Of a DNA stretch of 64,000 nucleotides, positions 49,087 through 57,679 are shown in pieces; within the stretch, counting starts at the first letter, position 1, and each line of letters opens with the position of its first letter. This DNA comes from Serinicoccus kebangsaanensis (GTDB lineage Bacteria > Actinomycetota > Actinomycetes > Actinomycetales > Dermatophilaceae), in the NCBI RefSeq assembly GCF_008919445.1, contig NZ_VSLG01000004.1, positions 275,938 to 339,937 on the forward strand, in the 5' to 3' direction. The notes beneath the pieces were generated by a model. It was not told the DNA's origin, ran no database searches, and saw nothing but the letters and a program-made list of their open reading frames with translations. The translations under genes were made by a program, and so were the position numbers.

Positions 49087-50085
49087 ATGACGACCCGGCC
49101 CGGACGGGTGCTCGTGACCGGGGCGAGCGGGATGCTCGGGGGCGCGGTCGCCGACCTGCTCGCGGACCGGGGATGGGACGTCACCGTCATGCAGCGTCGC
49201 ACCGCGGGCGGTCGGCACCGGGAGGTGCTGGGCGACATCCGGGACGGCGAGGCCGTGAGCCGGGCGGTCTCGGGCCAGGACGCCGTGGCCCACCTGGCGG
49301 CCAAGGTCGACGTGGTCGGGTCCTGGCGCGACTTCGTCGACGTCAACGTCCGAGGCACCCGACGGGTGATCGAGGCGTTGCGCGCGCAGGGGGGTGGACG
49401 GCTGGTCCAGGTGAGCTCGCCCTCGGTCGCGCACACCGGCCGGTCCCTGGTCGGTGCCGGCGCCGGTCCCGCGTCGCCGATGCGTGCCCGAGGGCACTAC
49501 GCCCGCACCAAGGCCGCCGCCGAGCTGTTCGCCCTCGAGGCCGACGACGGCGCGCTCGCCAGCACGGCGATCCGGCCCCACCTGGTCTGGGGGCCGGGCG
49601 ACACCCAGCTGGTGGGACGCATCGCCGAGCGCGCCCGGCAGGGCCGGCTCGCCCTCGTGGGGGCGGGGACCGTGCTGGTGGACACCACCTACGTCGACAA
49701 CGCCGCCGAGGCCATCGCGGCCGCGCTCGAGCGGATCGAGCACGCCCGCGGCCAGGCCCTCGTCGTGACCAACGGCGAGCCGCGGCCCATCGGCGAGCTC
49801 GTCGCCGGCATCTGCCACGCCGTCGGTGCTCCCGCGCCCAGGCTGCACCTGCCGAGCCCGCTGGCCTGGACGCTCGGCGCGGCGGTGGAGGGGGTCGTGG
49901 CCGCCGCGCAGGCCCTGCCGGGGCTCCCCCCGATCACCCAGCCGCCGATGACCCGCTTCCTCGCCGAGCAGCTGTCCAGCGCCCACTGGTTCGACCAGCG
50001 GCACACCCGGGAGACGCTGGACTGGGCGCCGCGGGTCGGCATCGACGAGGGGCTCGAGCGCCTCGCCGCGGCAGCCGGCACCTGA
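49087..50085 (+). CDS. oleD: OleD-type NAD(P)-dependent reductase
   Basis: A 332-residue extended short-chain dehydrogenase of the 3-beta-HSD group. Cofactor motif VTGASGMLGG at the N-terminus, and catalytic YxxxK in HYARTKAAAE with a preceding Ser (QVSSPSV). OleD reduces the beta-keto acid from OleA to a beta-hydroxy acid. Starts one base after oleBC. Position and family fit OleD; the substrate was not tested here. Confidence 0.88.
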   Translation: MTTRPGRVLVTGASGMLGGAVADLLADRGWDVTVMQRRTAGGRHREVLGDIRDGEAVSRAVSGQDAVAHLAAKVDVVGSWRDFVDVNVRGTRRVIEALRAQGGGRLVQVSSPSVAHTGRSLVGAGAGPASPMRARGHYARTKAAAELFALEADDGALASTAIRPHLVWGPGDTQLVGRIAERARQGRLALVGAGTVLVDTTYVDNAAEAIAAALERIEHARGQALVVTNGEPRPIGELVAGICHAVGAPAPRLHLPSPLAWTLGAAVEGVVAAAQALPGLPPITQPPMTRFLAEQLSSAHWFDQRHTRETLDWAPRVGIDEGLERLAAAAGT

Positions 50086-50126
50086 CCTACACTCGCGGCA
50101 TACCGCTCGCGTCAAGGAGGACCCCC

Positions 50127-51350
50127 ATGCCCGAGGCCGTCATCGTCGCTGCCGCCCGCACCCCCATCGGCCGCGCCTTCAAGGGCTCGCTGACCACCGC
50201 CCGGCCGGACGACCTCGCCGCAGGTGTCATCCGGGCCGCGCTGGAGCAGGTCCCCGCTCTCGACCCCACCACGGTGGAGGACCTCTACCTCGGCTGCGCC
50301 GAGCCGTGGGGCGAGCACGGGTTCAACATGGCGCGCGTGGTGAGCGTGCTGCTCGGCCTGGACACCGTGCCCGGATCGACGGTGAACCGCTTCTGCGCCA
50401 GCTCGGTGCAGACGACCCGGCAGGCGCTGCACGCGATCAGGTCGGGCGAGGGCGACGTCTTCATCAGCGCCGGTGTCGAGTGCGTGTCCCGCTATGCCGA
50501 CTTCTCCGGGGCCGGCGGCGGCAAGGAGAGCTGGCGCAACCCGCTGTTCGCCGACGCCGTGTCCCGCACCGAGGCGATGGCCGCCAGCAACGACACGTGG
50601 ACCGACCCGCGCGCCGAGGGCGGGCTGCCGGACGTCTACATCGCCATGGGCCAGACCGCGGAGAACGTCGCCACCTCGCTGGGGATCTCCCGGCAGCGCC
50701 AGGACGAGTGGGGCGTGCGCAGCCAGAACCGTGCCGAGCAGGCCATCGCCGACGGCGTCTTCGCGCGGGAGATCGCGCCGGTGACGCTCGCCGACGGCAC
50801 CGTGCTCAGCACCGACGACGGCCCCCGCCCGGGCGTGACCCTGGAGAAGGTGAGCCAGCTGCAGCCGGTCTTCCGCGAGGACGGCACCGTGACCGCCGGC
50901 AACTGCTGCCCGCTCAACGACGGCGCCGCCGCCCTGGTCGTCATGAGCGACACCCGCGCGAAGGAGCTCGGGCTCACCCCGCTGGCGCGCATCGTCTCCA
51001 CCGGGGTGTCCGCGCTCTCCCCCGAGATCATGGGCCTGGGGCCGATCGAGGCCAGCACCCAGGCCCTCGCCCGGGCCGGGATGAGCATCGGCGACATGGA
51101 CCTCTACGAGATCAACGAGGCCTTCGCCGTCCAGGTGCTGGGCTCCGCCGACGCGCTCGGCATGGACGAGGACAAGCTCAACGTGCACGGCGGCGCCATT
51201 GCCCTCGGCCACCCGTTCGGCTGCACCGGCGCGCGCATCTCGACCACCCTCATCAACGCGCTGCAGACGCACGACGGGCAGTTCGGGCTGGAGACGATGT
51301 GCGTCGGCGGTGGCCAGGGCATGGCCATGGTGCTCGAGCGCCTCTCCTGA
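50127..51350 (+). CDS. Acetyl-CoA acyltransferase (thiolase)
   Basis: A 407-residue type II thiolase. Nucleophile Cys90 in NRFCASS; NEAFAV; GGAIALGHPFGCTGAR with the catalytic His; and CVGGGQGMA with the second Cys. Could serve beta-oxidation or biosynthetic acetoacetyl-CoA. Strong ribosome site AAGGAGG 6 bases before ATG 50127. It lies 41 bases after oleD, so it may be co-transcribed, linking fatty-acid turnover to the olefin genes. Confidence 0.93.
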   Translation: MPEAVIVAAARTPIGRAFKGSLTTARPDDLAAGVIRAALEQVPALDPTTVEDLYLGCAEPWGEHGFNMARVVSVLLGLDTVPGSTVNRFCASSVQTTRQALHAIRSGEGDVFISAGVECVSRYADFSGAGGGKESWRNPLFADAVSRTEAMAASNDTWTDPRAEGGLPDVYIAMGQTAENVATSLGISRQRQDEWGVRSQNRAEQAIADGVFAREIAPVTLADGTVLSTDDGPRPGVTLEKVSQLQPVFREDGTVTAGNCCPLNDGAAALVVMSDTRAKELGLTPLARIVSTGVSALSPEIMGLGPIEASTQALARAGMSIGDMDLYEINEAFAVQVLGSADALGMDEDKLNVHGGAIALGHPFGCTGARISTTLINALQTHDGQFGLETMCVGGGQGMAMVLERLS

Positions 51351-51402
51351 CCGACCGCACGGTCTGCGCGCACCGACCGCACGGTCTGCGCGCACCGACC
51401 GC
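51351..51402. repeat. 22-bp tandem repeat with internal dyads
   Basis: Two exact 22-bp units (51351-51372, 51373-51394) and a partial third. Each contains GACCG-CA-CGGTC. They start at the thiolase stop and end 74 bases before the DUF808 ATG, so they could act as a terminator or as operators. Confidence 0.7.
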
Positions 51403-51475
51403 GCGAGATGCGTCATACCGCCAGGGCGGCAGGTAGCCTGACGCAGACCGTTCCGCTGCTCCTGTGAGGTGACCC

Positions 51476-52456
51476 ATGGCCGGTGGTCTCGCCGCCCTGC
51501 TCGACGACATCGCCGCGATCGCCCGGGTCGCCGCCGCGTCCGTGGACGACATCAGCGCCGCCGCCGGCCGGGCCGGGGCCAAGGCCGCCGGGGTCATCGT
51601 CGACGACGCCGCGGTCACCCCGCGCTACGTCACCGGCGTCGACCCGAGCCGTGAGCTGCCGATGATCAAGACGATCGCCATCGGCTCGCTGCGCAACAAG
51701 CTGCTCTTCATCGTGCCCGCGGCGCTGCTGCTCAGCGTGTTCCTGCCGTGGCTGCTCACCCCGATCCTCATGGTGGGCGGCTGCTACCTGTCCTACGAGG
51801 GCGCGCACAAGGTGCTCGAGTGGCTGGGCGTGGGGCACGACTCGGCGCACGACGAACCGGCCGTGGAGAAGGGGCCGGAGGCGGAGAAGAAGGTCACCTC
51901 GGGGGCGATCCGCACCGACTTCATCCTGTCCGCCGAGATCATGGTCATCGCCCTCAACGAGGTCTCCGAGGAGCCGCTGCTCAACCGCGCGGTCATCCTG
52001 GTCGTCGTGGCCCTGGGCATCACCGCGCTGATCTACGGAGCGGTCGCCCTCATCGTCAAGATGGACGACATCGGGCTGAACCTCTCCCAGCGCGAGTCCG
52101 AGGGCACGCAGCGCTTCGGGCGGGGCCTGGTCAAGGCGATGCCCGTCGTCCTCAAGACCCTGTCCATCGTCGGGGTCGTCGCGATGCTGTGGGTGGGAGG
52201 CCACATCCTGCTCGTCGGTATCGACGAGCTCGGCTTCCACCCGATCTACGAGTTCGTGCACCACGCCGAGGAGGTCGTGGCCGGCCTCATCCCCGTGATC
52301 GCCGGATTCCTGACCTGGCTCACCAACACCTTCTTCTCGGCGATCCTGGGTCTGGTCGTGGGTCTGGCGATCGTCGGTGTCGTGTCCGTCCTCCCCTTCG
52401 GCAAGGGGCACGGCAGCGACAGCGACTCGGCGCACGCCGGGGCGGACGCGCACTGA
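51476..52456 (+). CDS. DUF808 family membrane protein
   Basis: A 326-residue protein of the DUF808/YedI family. The N-terminal GGLAALLDDIAAIARVAA helix is followed by a DDAAVTPRYVTG motif, then about six hydrophobic segments (roughly 78-100, 170-195, 225-245, 265-285, 290-315) and a His/Asp/Ser-rich tail. No function is known; a transport role has been suggested for relatives but not shown. Starts ATG at 51476. Confidence 0.85.
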   Translation: MAGGLAALLDDIAAIARVAAASVDDISAAAGRAGAKAAGVIVDDAAVTPRYVTGVDPSRELPMIKTIAIGSLRNKLLFIVPAALLLSVFLPWLLTPILMVGGCYLSYEGAHKVLEWLGVGHDSAHDEPAVEKGPEAEKKVTSGAIRTDFILSAEIMVIALNEVSEEPLLNRAVILVVVALGITALIYGAVALIVKMDDIGLNLSQRESEGTQRFGRGLVKAMPVVLKTLSIVGVVAMLWVGGHILLVGIDELGFHPIYEFVHHAEEVVAGLIPVIAGFLTWLTNTFFSAILGLVVGLAIVGVVSVLPFGKGHGSDSDSAHAGADAH

Positions 52457-52486
52457 CCCTGAGCCGTCGCCGGCGGGCGGTCAGGG
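52457..52486. terminator. Tail-to-tail hairpin
   Basis: CCCTGA (52457-52462) pairs with TCAGGG (52481-52486) around a GC-rich interior that can itself pair. It starts at the DUF808 stop and covers the stop of the convergent small gene. Confidence 0.45.
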
Positions 52487-52798
52487 CAACGAGCGCCGCA
52501 GCCGGGTGACGCGGGCGGCCAGGTCGTCCGCGGGCAGCCCCGCCTGCTGGGCGTCGAAGACCATCACCCGCAGCTGATCCATGACCACCGCCGGTCCGAG
52601 GTCAGGGACCGGCTCAGGGGTCTGCTCCACGGCGTCGGCCGTCTCGTCGGCCAGCTCCTGGACGAGCGCCCGCACCCTCGGGTATGCCCCGAGCGCCCGG
52701 TCCAGGGGCAGCTGCTCCCAGCGCCGGGCCACGCGCTCGACCTCCGCCGCCGTGACGGCGGACGGCCCGCCAGCAGGTGAGCTGCTGACGGGCCGCAT
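52481..52798 (-). CDS. Hypothetical protein downstream of BI-1
   Basis: A 105-residue cytoplasmic protein, mostly helical, with an Arg-rich C-terminus (DDLAARVTRLRRSLP). Not recognised. ATG at 52798 preceded by AGGA. It is 26 bases past the BI-1 stop, so it is probably the last gene of that unit. Confidence 0.65.
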   Translation of the reverse strand: MRPVSSSPAGGPSAVTAAEVERVARRWEQLPLDRALGAYPRVRALVQELADETADAVEQTPEPVPDLGPAVVMDQLRVMVFDAQQAGLPADDLAARVTRLRRSLP

Positions 52799-52824
52799 AC
52801 CGGTCCTGGATCCTGGGGTGATGC

Positions 52825-53715
52825 TCAGTCGCTGCTCTGCAGGATCGCGAAGAGCCGCAGGAACTCGATGTAGAGCCAGACCAGACTGGCGACCAGGCCG
52901 TGGCCCAGCAACCAGGAGTACTTCTCCGGGGCACCCCCGCTGACGGCGCGGTCGATGGAGTCGAAGTCGACGGCCAGCGAGTAGGAGGCCAGCGCGACGC
53001 CGAGGAGGGCGATCAGCCAGCCGAACTGCGAGCCGTAGATGCCCCAGCCGTCGCCGAAGCCCAGGAACGAGGCGCCGATGTTGATGAGGAGGAAGACGAG
53101 GTAACCCATCGCGACCATGCCGAAGATCCGGCGGGTCCTGCTGGTGACCTTGATGAAGCCGGCCTTCCAGCCGATGAACATGCCGGCGAAGGTCGCCAGG
53201 GTGGCGATGATCGCCGTCGTCACCACGCCCTCGAAGACCGTGTTGAAGTAGACGCTGGCCGCACCGATGAAGGCTCCCTGCAGCACGGCGTGGACCATGA
53301 TCAGCCCGACGTTGACCTTCTTGCTGAAGCCGATGGCGAAGCTGAGCGCGAGCGAGCCGAACATGCCGACCAGCCAGATCGGCATCGCGATCTCGAGCCT
53401 CGGCCCGACGAACATCCAGGTGGCCGCGGCGACCGCCACCACGATGCCGAAGAGCATGAGGCTCTTGACGACGACGTCGTCCAGCGTCAGGCGACCGGTC
53501 TGGGCCGGGCCTGCGGGGGCCTGGTCGTACATGTCCTGCAGCTGCCGGTCGGACATGGTCTCGCTGGGACCGGGCTGGTACTGCGGGATGGGCGAGCCGC
53601 CCTGCGTCTGCGCGTAGCTCTGCTGGCCGTAGCCGGGGCTCTGCTGGCCGAAGCCGGCATACCCGCCCTGGGCGGCCTCCTTGTCGGTGCGGTTGAAGAC
53701 CGGGTTGACGGCCAT
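52825..53715 (-). CDS. Bax inhibitor-1/YccA family membrane protein
   Basis: A 296-residue protein with an extended Gly/Gln/Tyr-rich cytoplasmic N-terminus (about 1-75, e.g. GYAGFGQQSPGYGQQS) and seven membrane helices (about 80-290). Family motifs include VHAVLQGAFIGAASVYF and DFDSIDRAV near the last helices, the Asp pair that gates Ca2+ leak in BsYetJ. Bacterial BI-1 proteins are pH-sensitive channels. ATG at 53715 with GGAGG-like site; an 18-bp palindrome precedes the promoter zone. Confidence 0.9.
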   Translation of the reverse strand: MAVNPVFNRTDKEAAQGGYAGFGQQSPGYGQQSYAQTQGGSPIPQYQPGPSETMSDRQLQDMYDQAPAGPAQTGRLTLDDVVVKSLMLFGIVVAVAAATWMFVGPRLEIAMPIWLVGMFGSLALSFAIGFSKKVNVGLIMVHAVLQGAFIGAASVYFNTVFEGVVTTAIIATLATFAGMFIGWKAGFIKVTSRTRRIFGMVAMGYLVFLLINIGASFLGFGDGWGIYGSQFGWLIALLGVALASYSLAVDFDSIDRAVSGGAPEKYSWLLGHGLVASLVWLYIEFLRLFAILQSSD

Positions 53716-53738
53716 GGTTCCTCCAAGTCGGTCGGCAC

Positions 53739-53756
53739 CGCGGTCGAACGACCGCG
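53739..53756. promoter_or_regulatory. 18-bp palindrome upstream of the BI-1 gene
   Basis: CGCGGTCG-AA-CGACCGCG in the 173-base divergent gap between BI-1 and the M14 peptidase, 24 bases before the BI-1 ATG. Candidate operator. Confidence 0.4.
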
Positions 53757-53888
53757 ATGTCAGGTGTCACCAGCATAAACGTCCGAGGGCCTGAGAGGAT
53801 TCCGCGCGCCGCGGTGCCGTGGTCGACGGGTCTGGCGGGTGTCACCACCGCGGGATATCCTGTCGGGCGCCCCCAGACGAGGAGAGGT

Positions 53889-56378
53889 ATGCCCCGCCAC
53901 CACGGCACCCGCGCGCTCACCGGCGCTCTGGCCCTGACGCTGGCCGCCGGCCTGGTCGGCGCGCCCGGCGGGGCGCACGCGGCGCCGGCCGTGGACGTCC
54001 ACGCCGCTCCCCTGGCGACGCACCCCGGTGACGGGGCGCCCTACCCCCGCCAGCAGCCCCTCCCCGAGCCGCCCGTGGACGACACCGACGCCGCCCTGCG
54101 GCCCGGGCTGACGGCATACCACGACATCTCCCGGCGGCTGAACGCCGTGATGCAGACCTCGGACCGGGTGTCCGCGGAGGTCCTCACCGAGACCGGCGCC
54201 GGACGCGACGTCGTCCTGGTCACGCTGACCGCGCCGGAGAGCCGGGGGCAGGCACGGCAGCAGCAGCGACTGCGCGACCTCATCACCGACGACCCGGCGC
54301 GGGCGGCCGAGGACCGGCGGCTGAAGCGCGACTACAAGCTGCCGGTCTTCATCAACGGCAACATCCACGGCAACGAGTTCGAGGGCACCGACGCCGCGCT
54401 GCGGCTGGTGGAGGACTACGCCACGAGCCAGGACCGGGCGGTGCGGAGACTGCTGGAACGGTCCCGCATCCACCTGGTCATCTCGATGAACCCCGACGGT
54501 CGGCACGACAACACGCGACGCAACAGCGCGGGCTTCGACCTCAACCGCGACTTCGTCACCGCCACCCAGCCGGAGACGGTCGCCGTGCGGGACGCGTTGA
54601 TCGGCACCCAGCCGGTGCTCATGCTCGACCTGCACGGCTACGTCAACGGCACGCTCGTCGAGCCGACCACGCCCCCGCACGGCGAGAACTACGAGTACGA
54701 CCTGTTCATCAAGCACGCCTACCCGAACGGCCTCGGCATGGAGGAGGCCATCAACGGGCTCGGCTACGACGAGGACGACGGTGTCGACCCGGTGCAGGTG
54801 CCGCTGCGGGACTGGGCGGAGGGATGGGACGACTGGCCGCCGATCTTCACGCCGCAGTACGCCGCGCTGCACGGCGCGGTGGCGCACACGATCGAGGTGC
54901 CGCTGCGCATCAACAACTCCTCCTACGACCTCCCCGTGGAGGAGCTGCAGCGTCGGTCGGCGATCAACACCGACATCGCGCACGCCGCGGTGACCTCGAC
55001 GCTGGAGTATGCCGCCGCGCACCGCGACGAGCTGCTCGCCGACCAGATCGAGATCTTCCGCCGGGGCGAGGCCGGGGAGCCGCAGACGCCCGTCGAGGAG
55101 GGTCTCTTCGACGGGGTGATCGGGCCCGAGGACGTCTACACGACCACCTACCCGCGCGCGTACGTCATCCCCGTCGGTGACCGGCAGCGCTCGGCGCCGG
55201 CCGCCGCCCGGCTCGTCGAGCACCTGCTCGCCAACGACGTGGAGGTGACCCGGCTGACCCGTCGCGCCACCCTGTCCGGTCGCAGCTACCCGGCCGGGAG
55301 CTACGTCGTCGACATGCACCAGGCCAAGCGCGGCATGGCGGGCACCCTCCTCGGGCCGGGAAGCGACATCTCGGACCGGGTCGACGCGATGTACGACATC
55401 TCCGGGTGGAGCCATGCCCTGCTGTGGGGTGCCGACGTGGTGACGGTGCCCGCGGGCGATCCGCTGCGGCTCCGTGGCCGGGTGGTCGACGAGGTCGACA
55501 TCGACGGGTCGCTGCCCAGGAGCCGCACCGGGTGGATGCTGCCGATGGCCGACCCCGCGGACGTGCAGGCGGTCAGCCTGCTGCTGGAGCAGGGCATCCC
55601 GCTGGAGCTGCTCGACGACGGCCGGGTGCTCGTGCCGCGTCGCTACCCGTGGGCCGCGGGCAACGTCGTGTCGCGCTTCGGCGTCGAGCTGAGCGCCGCC
55701 CCGAGGCGGGCGTCCGGCGAGCCGCTGGAGGCCTCGGCCAGGGTGGTGGGCGTCGCCGGCAGCGCGGAGGAGCGCTGGGCGTTCGCGGAGATGGGCCTCG
55801 CCGCTCGTGAGGTGAGCAGCGAGGCGCTCAACGAGGGCCTGGACCTGTCCGACCTGGACGCCCTCTACGTCTCCAGCGGTCTGGCCTGGGAGGATCTGGA
55901 GGACGGTGCGCGCGCCGAGCTGCAGGAGTTCGTCGCCGACGGCGGTGGGCTGGTCGGGCGCGGCGTCGCGGGCACCAGCCTGGGCACCGCGCTCGGCGTG
56001 ATCGAGGCGACGTCGGTGCGCGGCCGCGGCGACGCCAACGGCGTGGTGCGGGTGCGGAACGACGACGAGAGCCCGGTGACCTCGGCCGCCACCCGGCACG
56101 CCTTCATCTACTCCCCCGTGTGGTTCACCGACCTCGGCGAGGACGTGCGGGTGGACCAGCGGCTGGCCGAGGACCCGCTGGCGAGCGGGCACTGGCGGTC
56201 GACCCCGAGCGGTGAGGGCGGGCCGGACGCGGGGGCCGGGCAGCCCGTCGTGGTCAGCGACGAGAGCGACGACTCGCGGACGGTTCTCCTGGGCACCGAG
56301 CCGCTCTTCCGGGCGCACCCCAAGGGTCAGTACGCCCTCGTGGCCCGGGCCTTACTCTGGGCCGGCGCGCACGACTGA
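53889..56378 (+). CDS. Secreted M14 zinc carboxypeptidase
   Basis: An 829-residue exported metallopeptidase. Signal peptide through about Ala31 (ALTGALALTLAAGLVG, AHA cleavage site). The peptidase domain (~85-400) has zinc ligands HGNE (His160, Glu163) and His249 (LDLHGY), and the catalytic Glu336 in HTIEVPLR. The C-terminal ~400 residues form a large accessory region. ATG at 53889 with GGAGAGG just before. A TTA leucine codon occurs at 56352-56354, the only in-frame TTA I noticed in the window, 72 bases from a tRNA(UAA). Confidence 0.9.
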   Translation: MPRHHGTRALTGALALTLAAGLVGAPGGAHAAPAVDVHAAPLATHPGDGAPYPRQQPLPEPPVDDTDAALRPGLTAYHDISRRLNAVMQTSDRVSAEVLTETGAGRDVVLVTLTAPESRGQARQQQRLRDLITDDPARAAEDRRLKRDYKLPVFINGNIHGNEFEGTDAALRLVEDYATSQDRAVRRLLERSRIHLVISMNPDGRHDNTRRNSAGFDLNRDFVTATQPETVAVRDALIGTQPVLMLDLHGYVNGTLVEPTTPPHGENYEYDLFIKHAYPNGLGMEEAINGLGYDEDDGVDPVQVPLRDWAEGWDDWPPIFTPQYAALHGAVAHTIEVPLRINNSSYDLPVEELQRRSAINTDIAHAAVTSTLEYAAAHRDELLADQIEIFRRGEAGEPQTPVEEGLFDGVIGPEDVYTTTYPRAYVIPVGDRQRSAPAAARLVEHLLANDVEVTRLTRRATLSGRSYPAGSYVVDMHQAKRGMAGTLLGPGSDISDRVDAMYDISGWSHALLWGADVVTVPAGDPLRLRGRVVDEVDIDGSLPRSRTGWMLPMADPADVQAVSLLLEQGIPLELLDDGRVLVPRRYPWAAGNVVSRFGVELSAAPRRASGEPLEASARVVGVAGSAEERWAFAEMGLAAREVSSEALNEGLDLSDLDALYVSSGLAWEDLEDGARAELQEFVADGGGLVGRGVAGTSLGTALGVIEATSVRGRGDANGVVRVRNDDESPVTSAATRHAFIYSPVWFTDLGEDVRVDQRLAEDPLASGHWRSTPSGEGGPDAGAGQPVVVSDESDDSRTVLLGTEPLFRAHPKGQYALVARALLWAGAHD

Positions 56379-56426
56379 GCGCCGGCCGGCGTCCACAGGT
56401 CGCCGGCCGGGTGGTCGCGGCCACCG

Positions 56427-56500
56427 GCCCCCGTAGCCCAATCGGCAGAGGCAGCCCACTTAAAATGGGTTCAGTGCGGGTTCGAGTCCCGCCGGGGGCA
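56427..56500 (+). tRNA. tRNA with anticodon UAA (Leu-decoding codon UUA), class-I body
   Basis: 74 nt folding into a complete cloverleaf: acceptor GCCCCCG/CGGGGGC with A73, anticodon stem GCCCA/TGGGT with loop CTTAAAA (anticodon TAA at 56461-56463), T arm GCGGG-TTCGAGT-CCCGC. CCA is not encoded. The variable loop is only 5 nt, whereas bacterial tRNA-Leu normally has a long variable arm. So it reads a leucine codon but has a class-I body. Confidence 0.85.
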
Positions 56501-56573
56501 CGCGGGCGTCCGTGCCGGCGGCACGCACCTCCCCTTCTCCACGGTGGGTCGTGAGCCGTGCAGGATGGGAGGT

Positions 56574-57401
56574 ATGCCCCGGCCCACCTCCCCGCACCCC
56601 GTCACCGGCGAGCTCTTCCCCTCGCCGGTCCCGGCCGGGGCGGGATGGCCGCAGGACCCGGCGCCGGAGGGGACGCGCGTCGCCCGGTCGGTGGGCGGCG
56701 TGCGGCGGATGGCGGCGGGAGCGACGGACCTCGCGAGCCTGGACGCCAGCGTCAGCGTGTGCTCGGCCTGTCCGCGACTGGTGCGCTGGCGCGAGGACGT
56801 CGCGCAGTCCCGCCGCGCCGCCTTCGCGGACCAGCCCTACTGGGGCCGCCCCGCCGCCGGCTTCGGTGACCCCGCGCCCCGGGTCCTGGTCGTGGGTCTG
56901 GCTCCTGCGGCGCACGGCGCCAACCGCACCGGCCGCATCTTCACCGGCGACCGCTCGGGCGACTGGATCTACGCCGCGCTGCACCGCGCCGGCTACGCCA
57001 GCCAACCCACCTCGACGCACGCCGGGGACGGCATGAGCCTGCGCGCGGTCCGGATCACCGCCGCCGTGCACTGCGCTCCCCCGGGCAACGCCCCGAGTGG
57101 CGAGGAGCGGCATACCTGCGGGGTGTGGTTGCAGCGCGAGCTGGACCTGGTCGAGCCCACGCTGCGCTCCGTCCTGGCCCTCGGCGGCATCGGCTGGGAC
57201 GCGGTGCTCGCCGCGACACGGGCGGCGGGCTGGGAGGTGCCACGACCCCGGCCGCGGTTCGGCCACGGCGCCCGGGCGACGCTCGTCACCGGCACGGGAC
57301 GCGAGGTGCGACTGCTGGGCAGCTACCACGTGAGCCAGCAGAACACCTTCACCGGCCGGCTCACCGAGCCCATGCTGGACGAGGTCGTCGCGCAGCTGTG
57401 A
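56574..57401 (+). CDS. Family 5 uracil-DNA glycosylase (UdgB)
   Basis: A 275-residue iron-sulfur uracil/hypoxanthine DNA glycosylase. Visible features are CSACPRL, the family motif GLAPAAHGANRTGRIFTGD in the active site, the Cys in VHCAPPGN, and HVSQQNTFTGRL near the C-terminus, typical of UdgB. It removes uracil and oxidised purines in GC-rich genomes. ATG at 56574 with GGGAGG immediately upstream. It follows the tRNA by 73 bases. Confidence 0.9.
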   Translation: MPRPTSPHPVTGELFPSPVPAGAGWPQDPAPEGTRVARSVGGVRRMAAGATDLASLDASVSVCSACPRLVRWREDVAQSRRAAFADQPYWGRPAAGFGDPAPRVLVVGLAPAAHGANRTGRIFTGDRSGDWIYAALHRAGYASQPTSTHAGDGMSLRAVRITAAVHCAPPGNAPSGEERHTCGVWLQRELDLVEPTLRSVLALGGIGWDAVLAATRAAGWEVPRPRPRFGHGARATLVTGTGREVRLLGSYHVSQQNTFTGRLTEPMLDEVVAQL

Positions 57402-57419
57402 GGGCCGGCGGGAAGCCGC

Positions 57420-57581
57420 TCACGCGGCGACCGTGCGCTGGCTGCCCGGCATGACCACCGGTGGGCAGTCGCACGCGTCGCCGCACGGCAGGTACGTGTG
57501 CACCGGGTGCGAGCAGCTCAGGCAGCTGAGGTCGTGGGGCAGGTGCTCCAGGAGCCCTGCGCGGTCGTCGATGTCCAGCAT
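57420..57581 (-). CDS. Small cysteine-rich protein
   Basis: A 53-residue protein with Cys residues in the pattern CxxC (CLSC), CGDACDC. That spacing suggests a small zinc- or cluster-binding fold. Not recognised. ATG at 57581 has GGAGG 7 bases upstream, which supports translation. Convergent with the uracil-DNA glycosylase, 18 bases apart. Confidence 0.55.
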   Translation of the reverse strand: MLDIDDRAGLLEHLPHDLSCLSCSHPVHTYLPCGDACDCPPVVMPGSQRTVAA

Positions 57582-57642
57582 GATCCATCCTCCGCCGGTG
57601 CGGAGGACCGACGCCCGGACCAGATACGTCGACCACATGGAT

Positions 57643-57679
57643 GAGGGGCCCTCGGCAGTATGAGTGCCGAGGACCCCTC
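57643..57679. terminator. Strong hairpin
   Basis: GAGGGG-C-CCTCGGCA pairs with TGCCGAGG-A-CCCCTC across a 7-base loop, 14 bp with one bulged mismatch. It lies between the small Cys-rich gene and the ppx operon end, probably terminating minus-strand transcription that runs through 58067-57680. Confidence 0.55.
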
